The notes under the pieces: generated by a model
Databases searched by the model: none
Told to the model about the DNA's origin: nothing
What the model saw: only the letters and a program-made list of their open reading frames with translations
Translations under genes and position numbers: made by a program
Shown: piece by piece, positions 35,506-44,961 of the stretch
Position numbering within the stretch: the stretch's first letter is position 1
Layout: each line of letters begins with the position of its first letter
From: Shewanella donghaensis
GTDB lineage: Bacteria > Pseudomonadota > Gammaproteobacteria > Enterobacterales > Shewanellaceae
Length of the DNA: 64,000 nucleotides
Assembly (NCBI RefSeq): GCF_007567505.1
Contig: NZ_CP041783.1
Coordinates: forward strand, 4,092,001 to 4,156,000
Direction of reading: 5' to 3'

Positions 35506-36894
35506 ATGACGTTTACACAACAAACCAACCAACAGTTGTTTGATGCATTTAAAAGACAGTTTGATGAATTTCATAACGGCCTTCCAAGTCGAAATGTTGC
35601 CAGTAAAACCTTAGAAATCGCCACCGAACCGCTTCCTGAAAATGGCAGTGAGTTTAGTGAGCTAGTGAACTACATTGATTCGGCTATCCAACCCAATCTA
35701 TCAGCCAGTAATGGTGGCAGGTATTGGGGCTTTGTCACTGGTGGTGCAAACCCTGTTGCCACCTATGCGGATTGGTTAGTGACCACTTACAATCAAAATG
35801 TGGCCAAGGGAGGTGACTCGATAGCCAGCTCGATTGAGCGCCAAGCACTGTCGTGGTTATGTCAGCTATTTGAATTACCAGACAGCTTTAAGGGCATAGT
35901 GACCACGGGCGCTACCTCAGCTAACTTACTGGGTGCGTTTACTGCAAGGCAATTTACTGGCATGCAGCAAGGCATCAATGTCGCCCTTGAAGGCATGAGT
36001 CAGTTAGATGTTGCTATTTTTAGTGCTACGCCTCACGCCAGTATGGTGAAAAGTTTAGGCATGGCAGGTTTTGGCCAAAACAGTTGGCATAAAGTTGATT
36101 GCCTAGCTGAGTCAGAAGCCATGGATGTGAATTCACTTGAACAACAACTTGTCATCATGAAAGCTGAAAACAGCCCAAAGAGCATCATTGTTATTGCCAG
36201 TGCAGCAACGGTAACAGGAACGGATTATGACGACTTAATCGCGATTTCCAATTTATGCAAAAGATATAATGCTTGGCTGCATGTTGATGCCGCGTTTGGC
36301 ATATTCGAGCGATTAATGCATGGGGCTGAGGGCAAAACTAAGGGGCTAGAGTTTGCTGATAGCATCACTCTTGATTGTCATAAGTGGTTAAATGTTCCTT
36401 ATGATTGCGGGGTGTTTTTAACGCAGCATCAAGGGTTATTGCAAGCAAGCTGTGAAGTCGATGCACCCTATATGATGAGCGATGCTAACGAAGTGGCCTT
36501 TATGTCTCTGGGCATTGAAAACTCACGCCGCTTTAGGGCTTTCCCTGTATGGGCAACTTTAAAGGCATATGGAAAAGAAGGCATCAAAGCGCAAGTTAGC
36601 CGCAACGTCGCCCAAGCGAAGCAATTAGCTCAATGGCTAGAGGCATCAGATTTATATGAATTGGTTAAACCTTGCGAACTTAACGTGGTGTTATTCAAAC
36701 CTAAAGCGAATTTAGCTGAGGAAAGTTTAACAGCGATGAGTGCCAATGAGTGCATGTTAAAGCTTAATCAAACAGGCGAAATATTCTTTACCCCAGGGGT
36801 TTGGAATGGTGAACCCATTATTCGCGCTGCTATCAGTAACTGGGTGACAACAGAGGAAGATATGCAAACAGCCATTAGGGCTTTGGGTCATTAA
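35506..36894 (+). CDS. PLP-dependent group II decarboxylase family protein
   Basis: A 462-residue enzyme of the aromatic/glutamate decarboxylase superfamily. It has HVDAAFGIFERL for the PLP-binding Asp and DCHKWLNVPYDCGV with the PLP lysine. The N-terminal SNGGRYWGFVTGG and VTTGATSANLLGA regions are also typical. The amino-acid substrate cannot be read from the sequence; a degradative role controlled by the divergent MocR regulator is inferred. ATG 35506 follows AGAGG at 35496–35500. The stop codon lies within the first copy of a 20-bp tandem duplication. Confidence 0.85.
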   Translation: MTFTQQTNQQLFDAFKRQFDEFHNGLPSRNVASKTLEIATEPLPENGSEFSELVNYIDSAIQPNLSASNGGRYWGFVTGGANPVATYADWLVTTYNQNVAKGGDSIASSIERQALSWLCQLFELPDSFKGIVTTGATSANLLGAFTARQFTGMQQGINVALEGMSQLDVAIFSATPHASMVKSLGMAGFGQNSWHKVDCLAESEAMDVNSLEQQLVIMKAENSPKSIIVIASAATVTGTDYDDLIAISNLCKRYNAWLHVDAAFGIFERLMHGAEGKTKGLEFADSITLDCHKWLNVPYDCGVFLTQHQGLLQASCEVDAPYMMSDANEVAFMSLGIENSRRFRAFPVWATLKAYGKEGIKAQVSRNVAQAKQLAQWLEASDLYELVKPCELNVVLFKPKANLAEESLTAMSANECMLKLNQTGEIFFTPGVWNGEPIIRAAISNWVTTEEDMQTAIRALGH

Positions 36895-36921
36895 AGGACT
36901 ATTTGGGTCATTAAAGGACTA
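36882..36921. repeat. Perfect 20-bp tandem duplication spanning a stop codon
   Basis: The sequence TTTGGGTCATTAAAGGACTA is present twice head to tail. The first copy holds the last codons and the TAA of the decarboxylase gene. The identity of the two copies suggests a recent duplication. Confidence 0.9.
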
Positions 36922-36992
36922 GTAGAGGATAATCAATGAATTTGACGGACTCAGTTGTCCGTCTATTTAAAATTCAACATTCAACGCTTTTA

Positions 36993-37346
36993 TTAATATT
37001 TCACTCTGCTGTCGTAATCAGCAACTAATGTATCAGCGAGTAATTTTCCAAGGTCGGCGTTCATATCAAGGTTACATTCATGGCTTGTGGTTTTGAGCAT
37101 CAAGTTGAAAGGGCCTGATCCATTCCAGGTGGCAACGGAATAGCGGATGATGTCATCAAAGCGCGCTTGGCCGTATTGATCAATGATGATTAATGTTGCT
37201 GCTTTAGTGATTTTATAATCCACTAGTTTTTGGGCATCTGTGTTATGGACGTCATATGCTGAGTTGTATTGTTCACATATGCTTGCTGCTACAAGATTAC
37301 CTGATAATAAACTAAGAGTTAATGCGCCGACGTGTAAGATTTTCAT
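36993..37346 (-). CDS. Small exported protein of unknown function
   Basis: A 117-residue protein with an apparent Sec signal peptide (MKILHVGALTLSLLSGNLVA, cleavage near AAS). The mature part has two Cys residues (ASICEQ and SHECNL) that could form a disulfide. No family was recognised. ATG 37346 is used; the frame is open a little further upstream without a better start. It is convergent with the decarboxylase gene and upstream of nothing obvious; periplasmic location is inferred. Confidence 0.65.
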   Translation of the reverse strand: MKILHVGALTLSLLSGNLVAASICEQYNSAYDVHNTDAQKLVDYKITKAATLIIIDQYGQARFDDIIRYSVATWNGSGPFNLMLKTTSHECNLDMNADLGKLLADTLVADYDSRVKY

Positions 37347-37668
37347 AGCGTAATTTATCCTCGTATTCTTTAAATTTAACCACAAATACAGTGATAACAG
37401 CCTGTCTTAAATCGCTATAACCAATACTGGTGATGACTGGCGTCGTGACATGTTCAAAGTCAGCCGCCGTATAATCATAGTTGAGTTGCACAGCTTTGCG
37501 CGTTCAAAGTGAGGAGGATTACAGATTACTTCAGTCACAGTAAAGTGGTTAACGCTGGAGGGGCGAGTCATAGCGCTTTTAACAGTAAGGGCTTGGATGT
37601 GAGATAAGTTAAGCCCTTGGTCTGTTAATAAATCTATTCATGATATCTATTCATGAAATCTAGGGATG
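37347..37668. other. Intergenic region with short repeats
   Basis: No gene was recognised. It contains an 8-bp inverted repeat, AAGGGCTT (37587–37594) with AAGCCCTT (37611–37618), which may end the fthC transcript, and a 12-bp direct repeat ATCTATTCATGA at 37632 and 37645. Confidence 0.5.
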
Positions 37669-38250
37669 TTAAGGCCCCGTCATTGCTATACGTCTTGTGG
37701 GAGTGATAATCACTGGTAAGGGCACATCCCAATACTCAACAGGTAAAAAACTCACTTGTTGGCAATCATGGGCATAGCCAACGGCTAAAGGCTTATTGTC
37801 TTTTACTTGCGCCAAAGTACGATCGTAAAAGCCGGCGCCCATACCCATGCGATTACCTTTATCGTCAAAGGCTACCAATGGCGTGACAATCATATCAAGC
37901 TGATTAATTGTCACTGTGTGGCGAATATCCAACTTAGGTTCAGCGATGTTATAGCAGTTGTTAATTAACACTGTATCTGAGGTGTAGCGAGTAAACATCA
38001 AGTGACCTACGGCAAAAGGATGTAAGCGAGGTAAGTACACTTCAATATCCAATTTCCATAATGCATTAATGAGCTTGCTGGTGGCCAGTTCACCATCAAA
38101 ACCCAAATATAAAGCCACTCGCTTAGCCGAAATACGTTGAATTTCAGCTAATAAATGACGGCTAGCAATTAAGGCTAGCTGGTTTTGATCTGCTTCAGAA
38201 ATGCCATTGCGCTGCTGTCTGATATGACGACGAATACTGTCACGACTCAT
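37669..38250 (-). CDS. 5-Formyltetrahydrofolate cyclo-ligase
   Basis: An ATP-dependent enzyme that converts 5-formyl-THF to 5,10-methenyl-THF. The core (residues from MSRDSIRRHIRQQRNGIS) has the typical ALYLGFDGELAT, VYLPRLHPFA, DMIVTPLVAFDDKGNRMGMGAGFYDR and VGYAHDCQQV segments. Its length of 193 residues fits the family. The same frame stays open for 82 further codons to 38496, with several ATG codons but no strong ribosome-binding site at any, so an N-terminal extension is possible. In E. coli this gene (fau/ygfA) directly follows the 6S RNA gene; here about 6.5 kb intervenes. Confidence 0.9.
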   Translation of the reverse strand: MSRDSIRRHIRQQRNGISEADQNQLALIASRHLLAEIQRISAKRVALYLGFDGELATSKLINALWKLDIEVYLPRLHPFAVGHLMFTRYTSDTVLINNCYNIAEPKLDIRHTVTINQLDMIVTPLVAFDDKGNRMGMGAGFYDRTLAQVKDNKPLAVGYAHDCQQVSFLPVEYWDVPLPVIITPTRRIAMTGP

Positions 38251-38640
38251 ATCATTACTGTCGAAAATAGGTTCTGGTAATGTCGGGTCAGTAAATGAAT
38301 CCGTGATATCGGTATTTTTACCTGAGTAGATTTTTCGAGCTATCTCTTGATTAGATAACACAGCGTCTGACTCAGAAGCCTGGCTGCTAGAAGAAAAGTA
38401 GGTAATTAAGGTTTGGCCAGTTGCTTGAGTTGCTTGTAGTTCATTAGAACCAGTCATAAAACGCGTCATGCTCATAGATAGGAAGTACTCCATCACTTAT
38501 AAATAAAAGATAAAAAGGCATCATGAACAAATAAATAAACAGTTTGCAGGTTAGCGTGATATTTGAAAATTTCAAAGAAGATAATCAACGGCTAACTAGC
38601 AAATACTTATATAGCTAATCATTAATCGATGTTATGCATA

Positions 38641-38677
38641 AAAAATGCAGCTTATGGCAAGCATAAACTGCATTTTT
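38641..38677 (-). terminator. Terminator after the three-gene minus-strand block
   Basis: AAAAATGCAG and CTGCATTTTT form the outer stem, with TTATG/CATAA continuing it inside. The T tract reads out on the minus strand, just past the stop of the 38,706 gene. Confidence 0.85.
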
Positions 38678-38705
38678 AGTATCATAACAATTGCGCAAAG
38701 GCAGG

Positions 38706-40595
38706 CTACTTTTCCATATTCATCGATTTAAGCAACACAGGACTGTCATAGTCAGCCACTGCCGTTTTAGCTTTTAACCAAAATTGACGACGGGTCAGGA
38801 AGTACGCGAAACAGATCGTTAGCAGTACCCATTCAATAATATTGTGTTCCATGAATCGAGCGCCTACAGCAAGCAAGGAACTCACTGATTGAGGGTAGCT
38901 TTCTTGTACTTCAATAAGCCCAAAAGAAGGATTTATTAGAAATAAGCCATACTGTAATCCACAATAAAGTACGGCTCCCACAATAATTCCTAATATTTTT
39001 GTATACCATTTATTGGGCCATTTAGCGCCTAGCACCAACAAGTAAGCACCGACGAATAAGGCACCACCAACCAAGGCATTTGCTAACTTTGGCGTATGGT
39101 TCGTCACAAGCTCCATGCCGTTATAAAAAATCGTAAAACCGATATGAGGCAAAAACACAGTAATGGTAAGGGCCAGCATCCAAGTTTTTGCACGGCCAAT
39201 TTTCTTCCAATACCACTTATCAACCGCTTTAAGGCTTAACCATAGTAAGCCAAATACAAAACCATAATTGGCATAGGCTGGTAGTCCAAACAAACCAAAT
39301 TTCATCGTCAGTAATGCCATGAACCATTCCGGTAAATTTAGTATATTCATACGATAACTGGTGTCTTCGGCAAAGGTTGGAAATAACAATGACACCAACA
39401 TCCCTAAGGTGAGGAATAGAAAAGCATATTTGAATAAGCCGCCAATCATTTTAGGGCCAATGCCTTTTACGCTTTGCTTCTTAAGCTGTGTTACTAAGGT
39501 TTGATAATTCGACACCACCGCATCTTTAATATCGCTAGAAACCCAGTTTTCATCTAATAATGCGATAGCGGTATTAGTTTCATTTGCTTCAATAATATCT
39601 TTGATAGCGGGTGTGGCGAGTGCTGTTTTGTCATCAAACTTATTTCCGCCAGCAAGCTCTTTAGCAATACTCCAAACAGCAGGGTCGTATACGCCGCCAG
39701 CATTATGAGTAATATTATTACGACCAGCAAAACATAGTTGCGTATCAATTTTGTCAATATTCGCAGTAAATTGTAGTGTTGGCAGTTTAGCGGTAAAAGC
39801 GTAAATAAAGGTGCAACCCCCTAATGCCTCATCTACATCAACTTCAGTTAATTCTGTAAGACTATGAACCACTTTTAAACCTGTTTTCTTAACAAAGTCA
39901 GAAGTCCATTCATGATAATCGCTACTAGTATAAGCCCATTGGGTACTGCGTTTGGCTTCCCCATCAATGCTATAACTGAAGTAAAGATAACCACCACCGC
40001 TACAAGTGCTACAAGTTACTGTCCCTGAACCACCACATGAAGAGCAGGTTTTCTTACCACTTCCCCAACATGCTGAACATGACTCTGTTGTATAGACAGT
40101 ACGGTTGTTTTCATGACGAGTAACTTGGGTACGGCCACTACCACTACAGCTATAACAAGTATCACTGCCTGAACCATGACAGCTATAACAAGAATTGGTA
40201 CCTGAGCCGTTACAGCTATAACAAACCTTGCTACCAACATAGGTTTCGGGTGCAGATTGTAAACCACGATTTTTGATAAGGAAGTTTTCAGAAATATCAG
40301 GGCCAAGAATTTTTAAGAAGCGGTCATTAAACAGTGAGTTTTGACCACTTACATATTCTTTCGCTTTATCATTCGCATAACTACTGGCATTTGATGCAGA
40401 GCCAGCGTTTATTCCAGAAGGACAGTGGCCACCATGTTCATGTTTAGTGACACCAACTTCAACCGTCCAGCCGAAGGTAAATTTAAGCTGTGGCAGTTTA
40501 GCTTCTTCATTGGTTAACGTCACTGGTACATCTACACCAGTGAGTTCTTTACCATTTTTTCGAATAAAATCTTGAAATTGTTGTAATTTACTCAC
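38706..40595 (-). CDS. Polytopic membrane protein with six DnaJ-type CxxCxGxG repeats
   Basis: A protein of about 629 residues, not recognised as a named family. Six zinc-finger-like repeats occur in two triplets with an 11-residue period: CYSCNGSG, CYSCHGSG, CYSCSGSG (about residues 125–154), then CSACWGSG, CSSCGGSG, CSTCSGGG (about 173–202). DnaJ has four such repeats that bind two zinc ions. There is no J domain. From about residue 385 there are six or seven hydrophobic helices. A short HGGHCPSG motif lies near residue 55. GTG 40595 is chosen because AGGAAG lies seven bases upstream. It is last of three minus-strand genes. A zinc-binding or client-binding role at the membrane is inferred. 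Confidence 0.8.
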   Translation of the reverse strand: MSKLQQFQDFIRKNGKELTGVDVPVTLTNEEAKLPQLKFTFGWTVEVGVTKHEHGGHCPSGINAGSASNASSYANDKAKEYVSGQNSLFNDRFLKILGPDISENFLIKNRGLQSAPETYVGSKVCYSCNGSGTNSCYSCHGSGSDTCYSCSGSGRTQVTRHENNRTVYTTESCSACWGSGKKTCSSCGGSGTVTCSTCSGGGYLYFSYSIDGEAKRSTQWAYTSSDYHEWTSDFVKKTGLKVVHSLTELTEVDVDEALGGCTFIYAFTAKLPTLQFTANIDKIDTQLCFAGRNNITHNAGGVYDPAVWSIAKELAGGNKFDDKTALATPAIKDIIEANETNTAIALLDENWVSSDIKDAVVSNYQTLVTQLKKQSVKGIGPKMIGGLFKYAFLFLTLGMLVSLLFPTFAEDTSYRMNILNLPEWFMALLTMKFGLFGLPAYANYGFVFGLLWLSLKAVDKWYWKKIGRAKTWMLALTITVFLPHIGFTIFYNGMELVTNHTPKLANALVGGALFVGAYLLVLGAKWPNKWYTKILGIIVGAVLYCGLQYGLFLINPSFGLIEVQESYPQSVSSLLAVGARFMEHNIIEWVLLTICFAYFLTRRQFWLKAKTAVADYDSPVLLKSMNMEK

Positions 40596-40664
40596 GAAAT
40601 ACTTCCTATAAATCAATGCGTGGCTGCTAGCTGCTTAATACTCTATTCTAATAAATACAGACGT

Positions 40665-43154
40665 TTACAAATTGATGTTGAAGTCAGTTTCATTATCTTT
40701 TAAATACACCCATTTTCTTATGGCTGTGCGCCCTGGGGCTGTTACTTTAATGTCGTATCCTCCCGCAGGTAACATCATGCCTGCTTGATACTTAGGCTTA
40801 ATATTCATTACAGCGACATTAGCGTTTGCGACATTAGTGCTAATGGTTAAAGGAAGTAGTACCGCTGCTGATGGCTTCTTTTTACTGCCAGTTGATGTCG
40901 AGTCATGTTCTGGCATCATCGCTAAATCGAAACGGTTAATCGGCTCACTGATGGCATCAAACCCATCAGTAATAAATAAGCTTTTATCAATGGATGAACC
41001 AATAGGCTGCACAATAGGTTGGGTGACCAGTAACCACTTAAGGGCAAATGAAATAGTGGCTGAATCATTCTTTTCCATTTGCTCAAAAAAGTAATGTAAT
41101 GCCGAGCCTTTCATAGTGTATTGGTTACTGCCCATGGTTAATGGCACTGCGAAAATGGCTATTAACAAGGTTGCCGAAACGGCGGGCTTTATAAAGGCCT
41201 TTGCTTTATGGCTTTTCTCATTTGAGTCTTGATCTGAATTGCGGGAAACAGCGCGTTTTACTTGCACCAATTCAACTGCTTTCATTGGTAGCTTTAATAC
41301 TGTCAGTAGCACTAACGCTAAGCTGATAGACATTGAAATGGGCGGGATAATGGTGGCTCGTAACGCAGATTTAGCCGTCGATTCAAAAGCGCCGCCATCT
41401 GCAAACTCAGCTTTTTGAGCCTCAAGTACATTCAGGTATTCAGTCGTTTTTCGGGCGATATTGGGTTCAATGATGTTTTGTTTAAATTCACGGTTATTCC
41501 AATCTGCTAAAGTCGGGCTAACATACAGTTCCTTCATTTGGCGTTGAATACGCTTTTGGACATCAGCTTCTTTTTGGAATTGCTGCCAGCTAAGGTTTGG
41601 CGGCATATCATTCCCTTGTTTTTTCATTGCAGAACGCCACTCTGCATTCGCTTGTTGGCGAACCTTTTTATCCACGGCATTATCAAAGCTATTACGGTCT
41701 GTTAATGACCAAGAGGCATGTAAATTTAGGCCTTTTTGTTTAAGCTTTTTATTCACTTTTATGCTGGTGAGTTCGTGGACTCTAAAAGCATGAATGGATT
41801 GAATGCCCAGAGGGTATCCACCTGATTCCTTGATAAAATCAGGTTCCATTTTCACCATTAAGACGTTTTTATAATGGTTCACATCATTGGTGTACACCAT
41901 GCGATGATCTTTGAAGCCAGCATCGCCACCGGTGACAGCATCAGCCGCTTGCATGGCTGTAAACAAACCAAAGGTCATGATGCCGGTTAAAATCGAGTTG
42001 CCGACGTTTTCTGACGTCGAAATTTCTTCTCGGATTAACCAGTCATCAGGTGGAATATAAGGGATGCTATATTTGGCAATTTCTTTGTCATAACCGTTTT
42101 GTAGACGCTCAAAGCAGCGATCTTTGCTACTGCCTTTTTTCTTATCAGCACATTTATTCCGGCGCTCAAAAAAATCATGCATTTTAGGAGCAATCTTTTG
42201 TGCTCGAGATTCTACTCGCGCCTCATAAGCGTTAACGCCTTTTTGATACTGTTCCCAGCCTTGTTTCACTTGATTTTGTGTCTCTAGCCAATACTCATCC
42301 GCACGTTTTGGTGAGCTGGCAAGCGCTTTGTTGTACTTGTTAGAACCTTCGGCATATTCAGTGTATTTACCGCGTAAGGTTTGACGAAAATCATCGTAAT
42401 TACCGTAATGTTCATCAAAGTTAGCCATCGCACGGTCGCGTACAAACTTTTCCATGATCATGCGTTTTTTCTGTTTTAAATCTGCCACCAGTTTATCGTC
42501 GGCATACACTAGCCCACCAAATACAGATAAAAAGGTTTTTTCCGTAGCGTTATGTTCTCTATTGGGGTCGTAATCAATACCTTCAAATTGAATCGAGTTC
42601 TCGATCAAGGCACTACGTAATACTTGCGATAAGTAAGCTTGCTGACGTTCTTCAGGTGTAGAAGCATCGATAATAAAATGATCGACCATCCATTTCTGAC
42701 CGAAAAATACCGTTGGCCAGACAATAAGGGCAATCAAAGTAAAATAACCTAATGCGCGGCCGACCTTCGCGACGCGTTTGCCTTTAAGGAGTAAATCAGC
42801 CAGTAGTAAAGTGACACCAATGCCACTGATTGTTCGGCCAAATAACTCAACAGCACGTAAATCGGCTTCGCTTGAGTTTCGTCCACCGGCAACATCAGTT
42901 AACGCAGCGTTGAATACCGCTTCTGGAAATAGATAAACCACCGAGCAAATAAACATCAATAGCATCCACCAAAAAGGCTTACCCATTTTGGTTATTTGCG
43001 CTTCAACAGTTTGGGCTTTTTCAGTTTTATCAGCGATAGTCTTTTGCTTTTTCTGGACTTTTTTTAGTTCTTTTTCGGCAGATTGCATCTTTTGCTGCGT
43101 CGGGGTCTTATTCAGCAAGTTGGTTGCAAATGGGCTCTGTTTATTTTCAGTCAT
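40665..43154 (-). CDS. Large membrane protein of unknown function with a PEGA-like C-terminus
   Basis: An 829-residue protein, not recognised. It starts with a Lys/Gln/Glu-rich coiled-coil-like stretch (about 20–55), followed by three hydrophobic helices (about 58–180), a long charged central domain (180–600) with one more hydrophobic segment near 390, and two or three helices at about 605–720. The last 50 residues (PAGGYDIKVTAPGRTAIRKW) resemble a PEGA domain, a surface-layer-type beta fold. It lies 31 bp after the GDPD-like gene and 69 bp before the CxxCxGxG gene, so the three are probably one operon. Confidence 0.78.
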   Translation of the reverse strand: MTENKQSPFATNLLNKTPTQQKMQSAEKELKKVQKKQKTIADKTEKAQTVEAQITKMGKPFWWMLLMFICSVVYLFPEAVFNAALTDVAGGRNSSEADLRAVELFGRTISGIGVTLLLADLLLKGKRVAKVGRALGYFTLIALIVWPTVFFGQKWMVDHFIIDASTPEERQQAYLSQVLRSALIENSIQFEGIDYDPNREHNATEKTFLSVFGGLVYADDKLVADLKQKKRMIMEKFVRDRAMANFDEHYGNYDDFRQTLRGKYTEYAEGSNKYNKALASSPKRADEYWLETQNQVKQGWEQYQKGVNAYEARVESRAQKIAPKMHDFFERRNKCADKKKGSSKDRCFERLQNGYDKEIAKYSIPYIPPDDWLIREEISTSENVGNSILTGIMTFGLFTAMQAADAVTGGDAGFKDHRMVYTNDVNHYKNVLMVKMEPDFIKESGGYPLGIQSIHAFRVHELTSIKVNKKLKQKGLNLHASWSLTDRNSFDNAVDKKVRQQANAEWRSAMKKQGNDMPPNLSWQQFQKEADVQKRIQRQMKELYVSPTLADWNNREFKQNIIEPNIARKTTEYLNVLEAQKAEFADGGAFESTAKSALRATIIPPISMSISLALVLLTVLKLPMKAVELVQVKRAVSRNSDQDSNEKSHKAKAFIKPAVSATLLIAIFAVPLTMGSNQYTMKGSALHYFFEQMEKNDSATISFALKWLLVTQPIVQPIGSSIDKSLFITDGFDAISEPINRFDLAMMPEHDSTSTGSKKKPSAAVLLPLTISTNVANANVAVMNIKPKYQAGMMLPAGGYDIKVTAPGRTAIRKWVYLKDNETDFNINL

Positions 43155-43185
43155 AATGTTTCAAGGGCTTTTATTATTAGTATTG

Positions 43186-44640
43186 TTATTTAGTGTTGCC
43201 ATTGGGCAGCGTCAAAATGATGGTGTCGCCTGTATTGGTATCAATTTTTTCATCAGTAATCGTAGGGAAACCATGCTCTAGCAAGGGTGTTGGTGTGTTA
43301 TTGGTCACTTGTTTGGTCTTATTGCTATAGATAGATTTAAGGCCTGAAGCGAGCGACAAATAATAGCCTTCTTGCTGGTAACCGAGCATTTCATCAAAGC
43401 GGTCAAAGTCGGCATCTTGTGGCAATGAGGCAATGTAACGGCCTACATTACTCAGCGGTTGATAGCGCTTAGCGGGAACAGCTGCGGTGAATAAGCGTTG
43501 GCATATTTTGTATGGCGTAGCATCAACAATGACCCCATCAGGTAATTTATTGGTTCCGAGTTTAAGTAATTGTGATTGATGGTAATCGGTGCCATTAAGC
43601 GAGTAGGTGTATACCTTCATCCCTAAACTCTTAGCACGGCTTTGCACACTTGAGTGTTGTGTGTAGCTGCGGATATCAAGATGGATCCCGGAATTACTCC
43701 CCAATTTACTGTGCAGTTTTCTTAATGACGAACTGCTGGTGTAATCCTTATATCGAGAACGATAACGCTTAGTACCGTAGCGGCCTGCTAATTCAATATT
43801 GTTTTGATTATCGAGGTAATAAGCATCATTTTTAACACCTCTTCGCAAGTCAGCACTCAACTTTTCGACACTGGTAGGGTGTCCACCTTGAATAAAGCCA
43901 AGGTAAACGTAAGGGTTAATGCCACGAAGTTTATATAAGATATCTTGGTCTGCGGCTGAATAATAAAAGCCGTCACCACCAATATATTTTCTTAGCATAT
44001 TATCGAGTTCAACTAATTCTTGGCCATTAGCCTCAGATTTAACTTCGACATTGAGTTTTTGATTAGGCATCCGGTACGCCGCAAAGACTTTAAAAGCTTC
44101 AGCTGCGCTAATAGGGCGTTCATCAAGTAAGGCATTGGTGTCTTTATCGCGAAGCTTTAATTGTGCAAACTCTTTGCGATTCATGCGTTCAACTTTATAG
44201 CGTTCGCCCGTGTAATGAACTGTCGCACGGCCAGTTTGGCTATCATGATGATTGACCCAAGTGCCGTCCTTAAGCAACATCACATCAATTTCAACACTGT
44301 TGAAGTTGTCATTTAATGCAGAGGCGATAGCGTTATAGCTGCTTTCTGGCTGACGAAAATCACCACGGTGAGCTGAAATATCTAACTGACATTGGGAAGT
44401 GTCTAATAATTTGATATTGCCATTCTTAGTGAGATATAAGTTACGATCTCCAAGGGCAAGTTGAATATCAATAATATCTAAACCTTGATTGGCACTATCA
44501 GCAGGTAAGTGCGTGAGTGCAGCAGGAATAATATAAGTTGATTTCACCGGTTCAGGAGTGGATTTACATGCTGACAAAAATAAGAGTGAACAAAAAAAGG
44601 TGGTGTAAAAAGCAGCAGAACAAAGGGCGCGACTTGTCAT
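43186..44640 (-). CDS. Glycerophosphodiester phosphodiesterase-like lipoprotein
   Basis: A 484-residue predicted lipoprotein (signal plus lipobox in LLFLSACKSTP). The segment DISAHRGDFRQPESSYNAI followed by SVEIDVMLLKDGTWVNHHD matches the GDPD catalytic pattern (His-Arg, Glu-x-Asp and a second His). The later DGVIVDATP matches the end of a GDPD barrel, although with some substitution. The family hydrolyses glycerophosphodiesters to glycerol 3-phosphate and an alcohol; the substrate here is unknown. It is the first gene of the minus-strand block, and ends 31 bp before the next one. Confidence 0.85.
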   Translation of the reverse strand: MTSRALCSAAFYTTFFCSLLFLSACKSTPEPVKSTYIIPAALTHLPADSANQGLDIIDIQLALGDRNLYLTKNGNIKLLDTSQCQLDISAHRGDFRQPESSYNAIASALNDNFNSVEIDVMLLKDGTWVNHHDSQTGRATVHYTGERYKVERMNRKEFAQLKLRDKDTNALLDERPISAAEAFKVFAAYRMPNQKLNVEVKSEANGQELVELDNMLRKYIGGDGFYYSAADQDILYKLRGINPYVYLGFIQGGHPTSVEKLSADLRRGVKNDAYYLDNQNNIELAGRYGTKRYRSRYKDYTSSSSLRKLHSKLGSNSGIHLDIRSYTQHSSVQSRAKSLGMKVYTYSLNGTDYHQSQLLKLGTNKLPDGVIVDATPYKICQRLFTAAVPAKRYQPLSNVGRYIASLPQDADFDRFDEMLGYQQEGYYLSLASGLKSIYSNKTKQVTNNTPTPLLEHGFPTITDEKIDTNTGDTIILTLPNGNTK

Positions 44641-44923
44641 AATCCATATTTACAAGTTATTAATATTACAAATGTTTATACCGTATAGCTTTCTTTAAAA
44701 CAATAACAACTTTAAATTTAACAAGTGTATTAGGTTTAATTGCGATCCTACTCATATTTGTAGGTATTATTGTTGTAAATGGGTGTGATTTTGTATCTAG
44801 CTTGTGGTTTGAGTGGCTGATGTTAACTTGAGATGATGCAGGTCTCTTGGGGCTACATTTGAGCATAACTCAGAACAAGGGATTAGCATTATTAACTTGA
44901 GTGATCACGTTTAAAAAAGACAT
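44641..44923. other. AT-rich region between the three-gene block and the 6S RNA terminator
   Basis: Probably holds the promoter of the minus-strand three-gene block. A minus-strand open frame of 66 codons has no ribosome-binding site or coding character and was not called. Confidence 0.5.
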
Positions 44924-44948
44924 AAAAAAACCACCGAGAAGGTGGTTT
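44924..44948 (-). terminator. Terminator of the 6S RNA transcript
   Basis: On the minus strand AAACCACC pairs with GGTGGTTT around a short loop and is followed by a seven-T run, 14 bp beyond the RNA 3' end. Confidence 0.9.
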
Positions 44949-44961
44949 AAATTATTAGATT

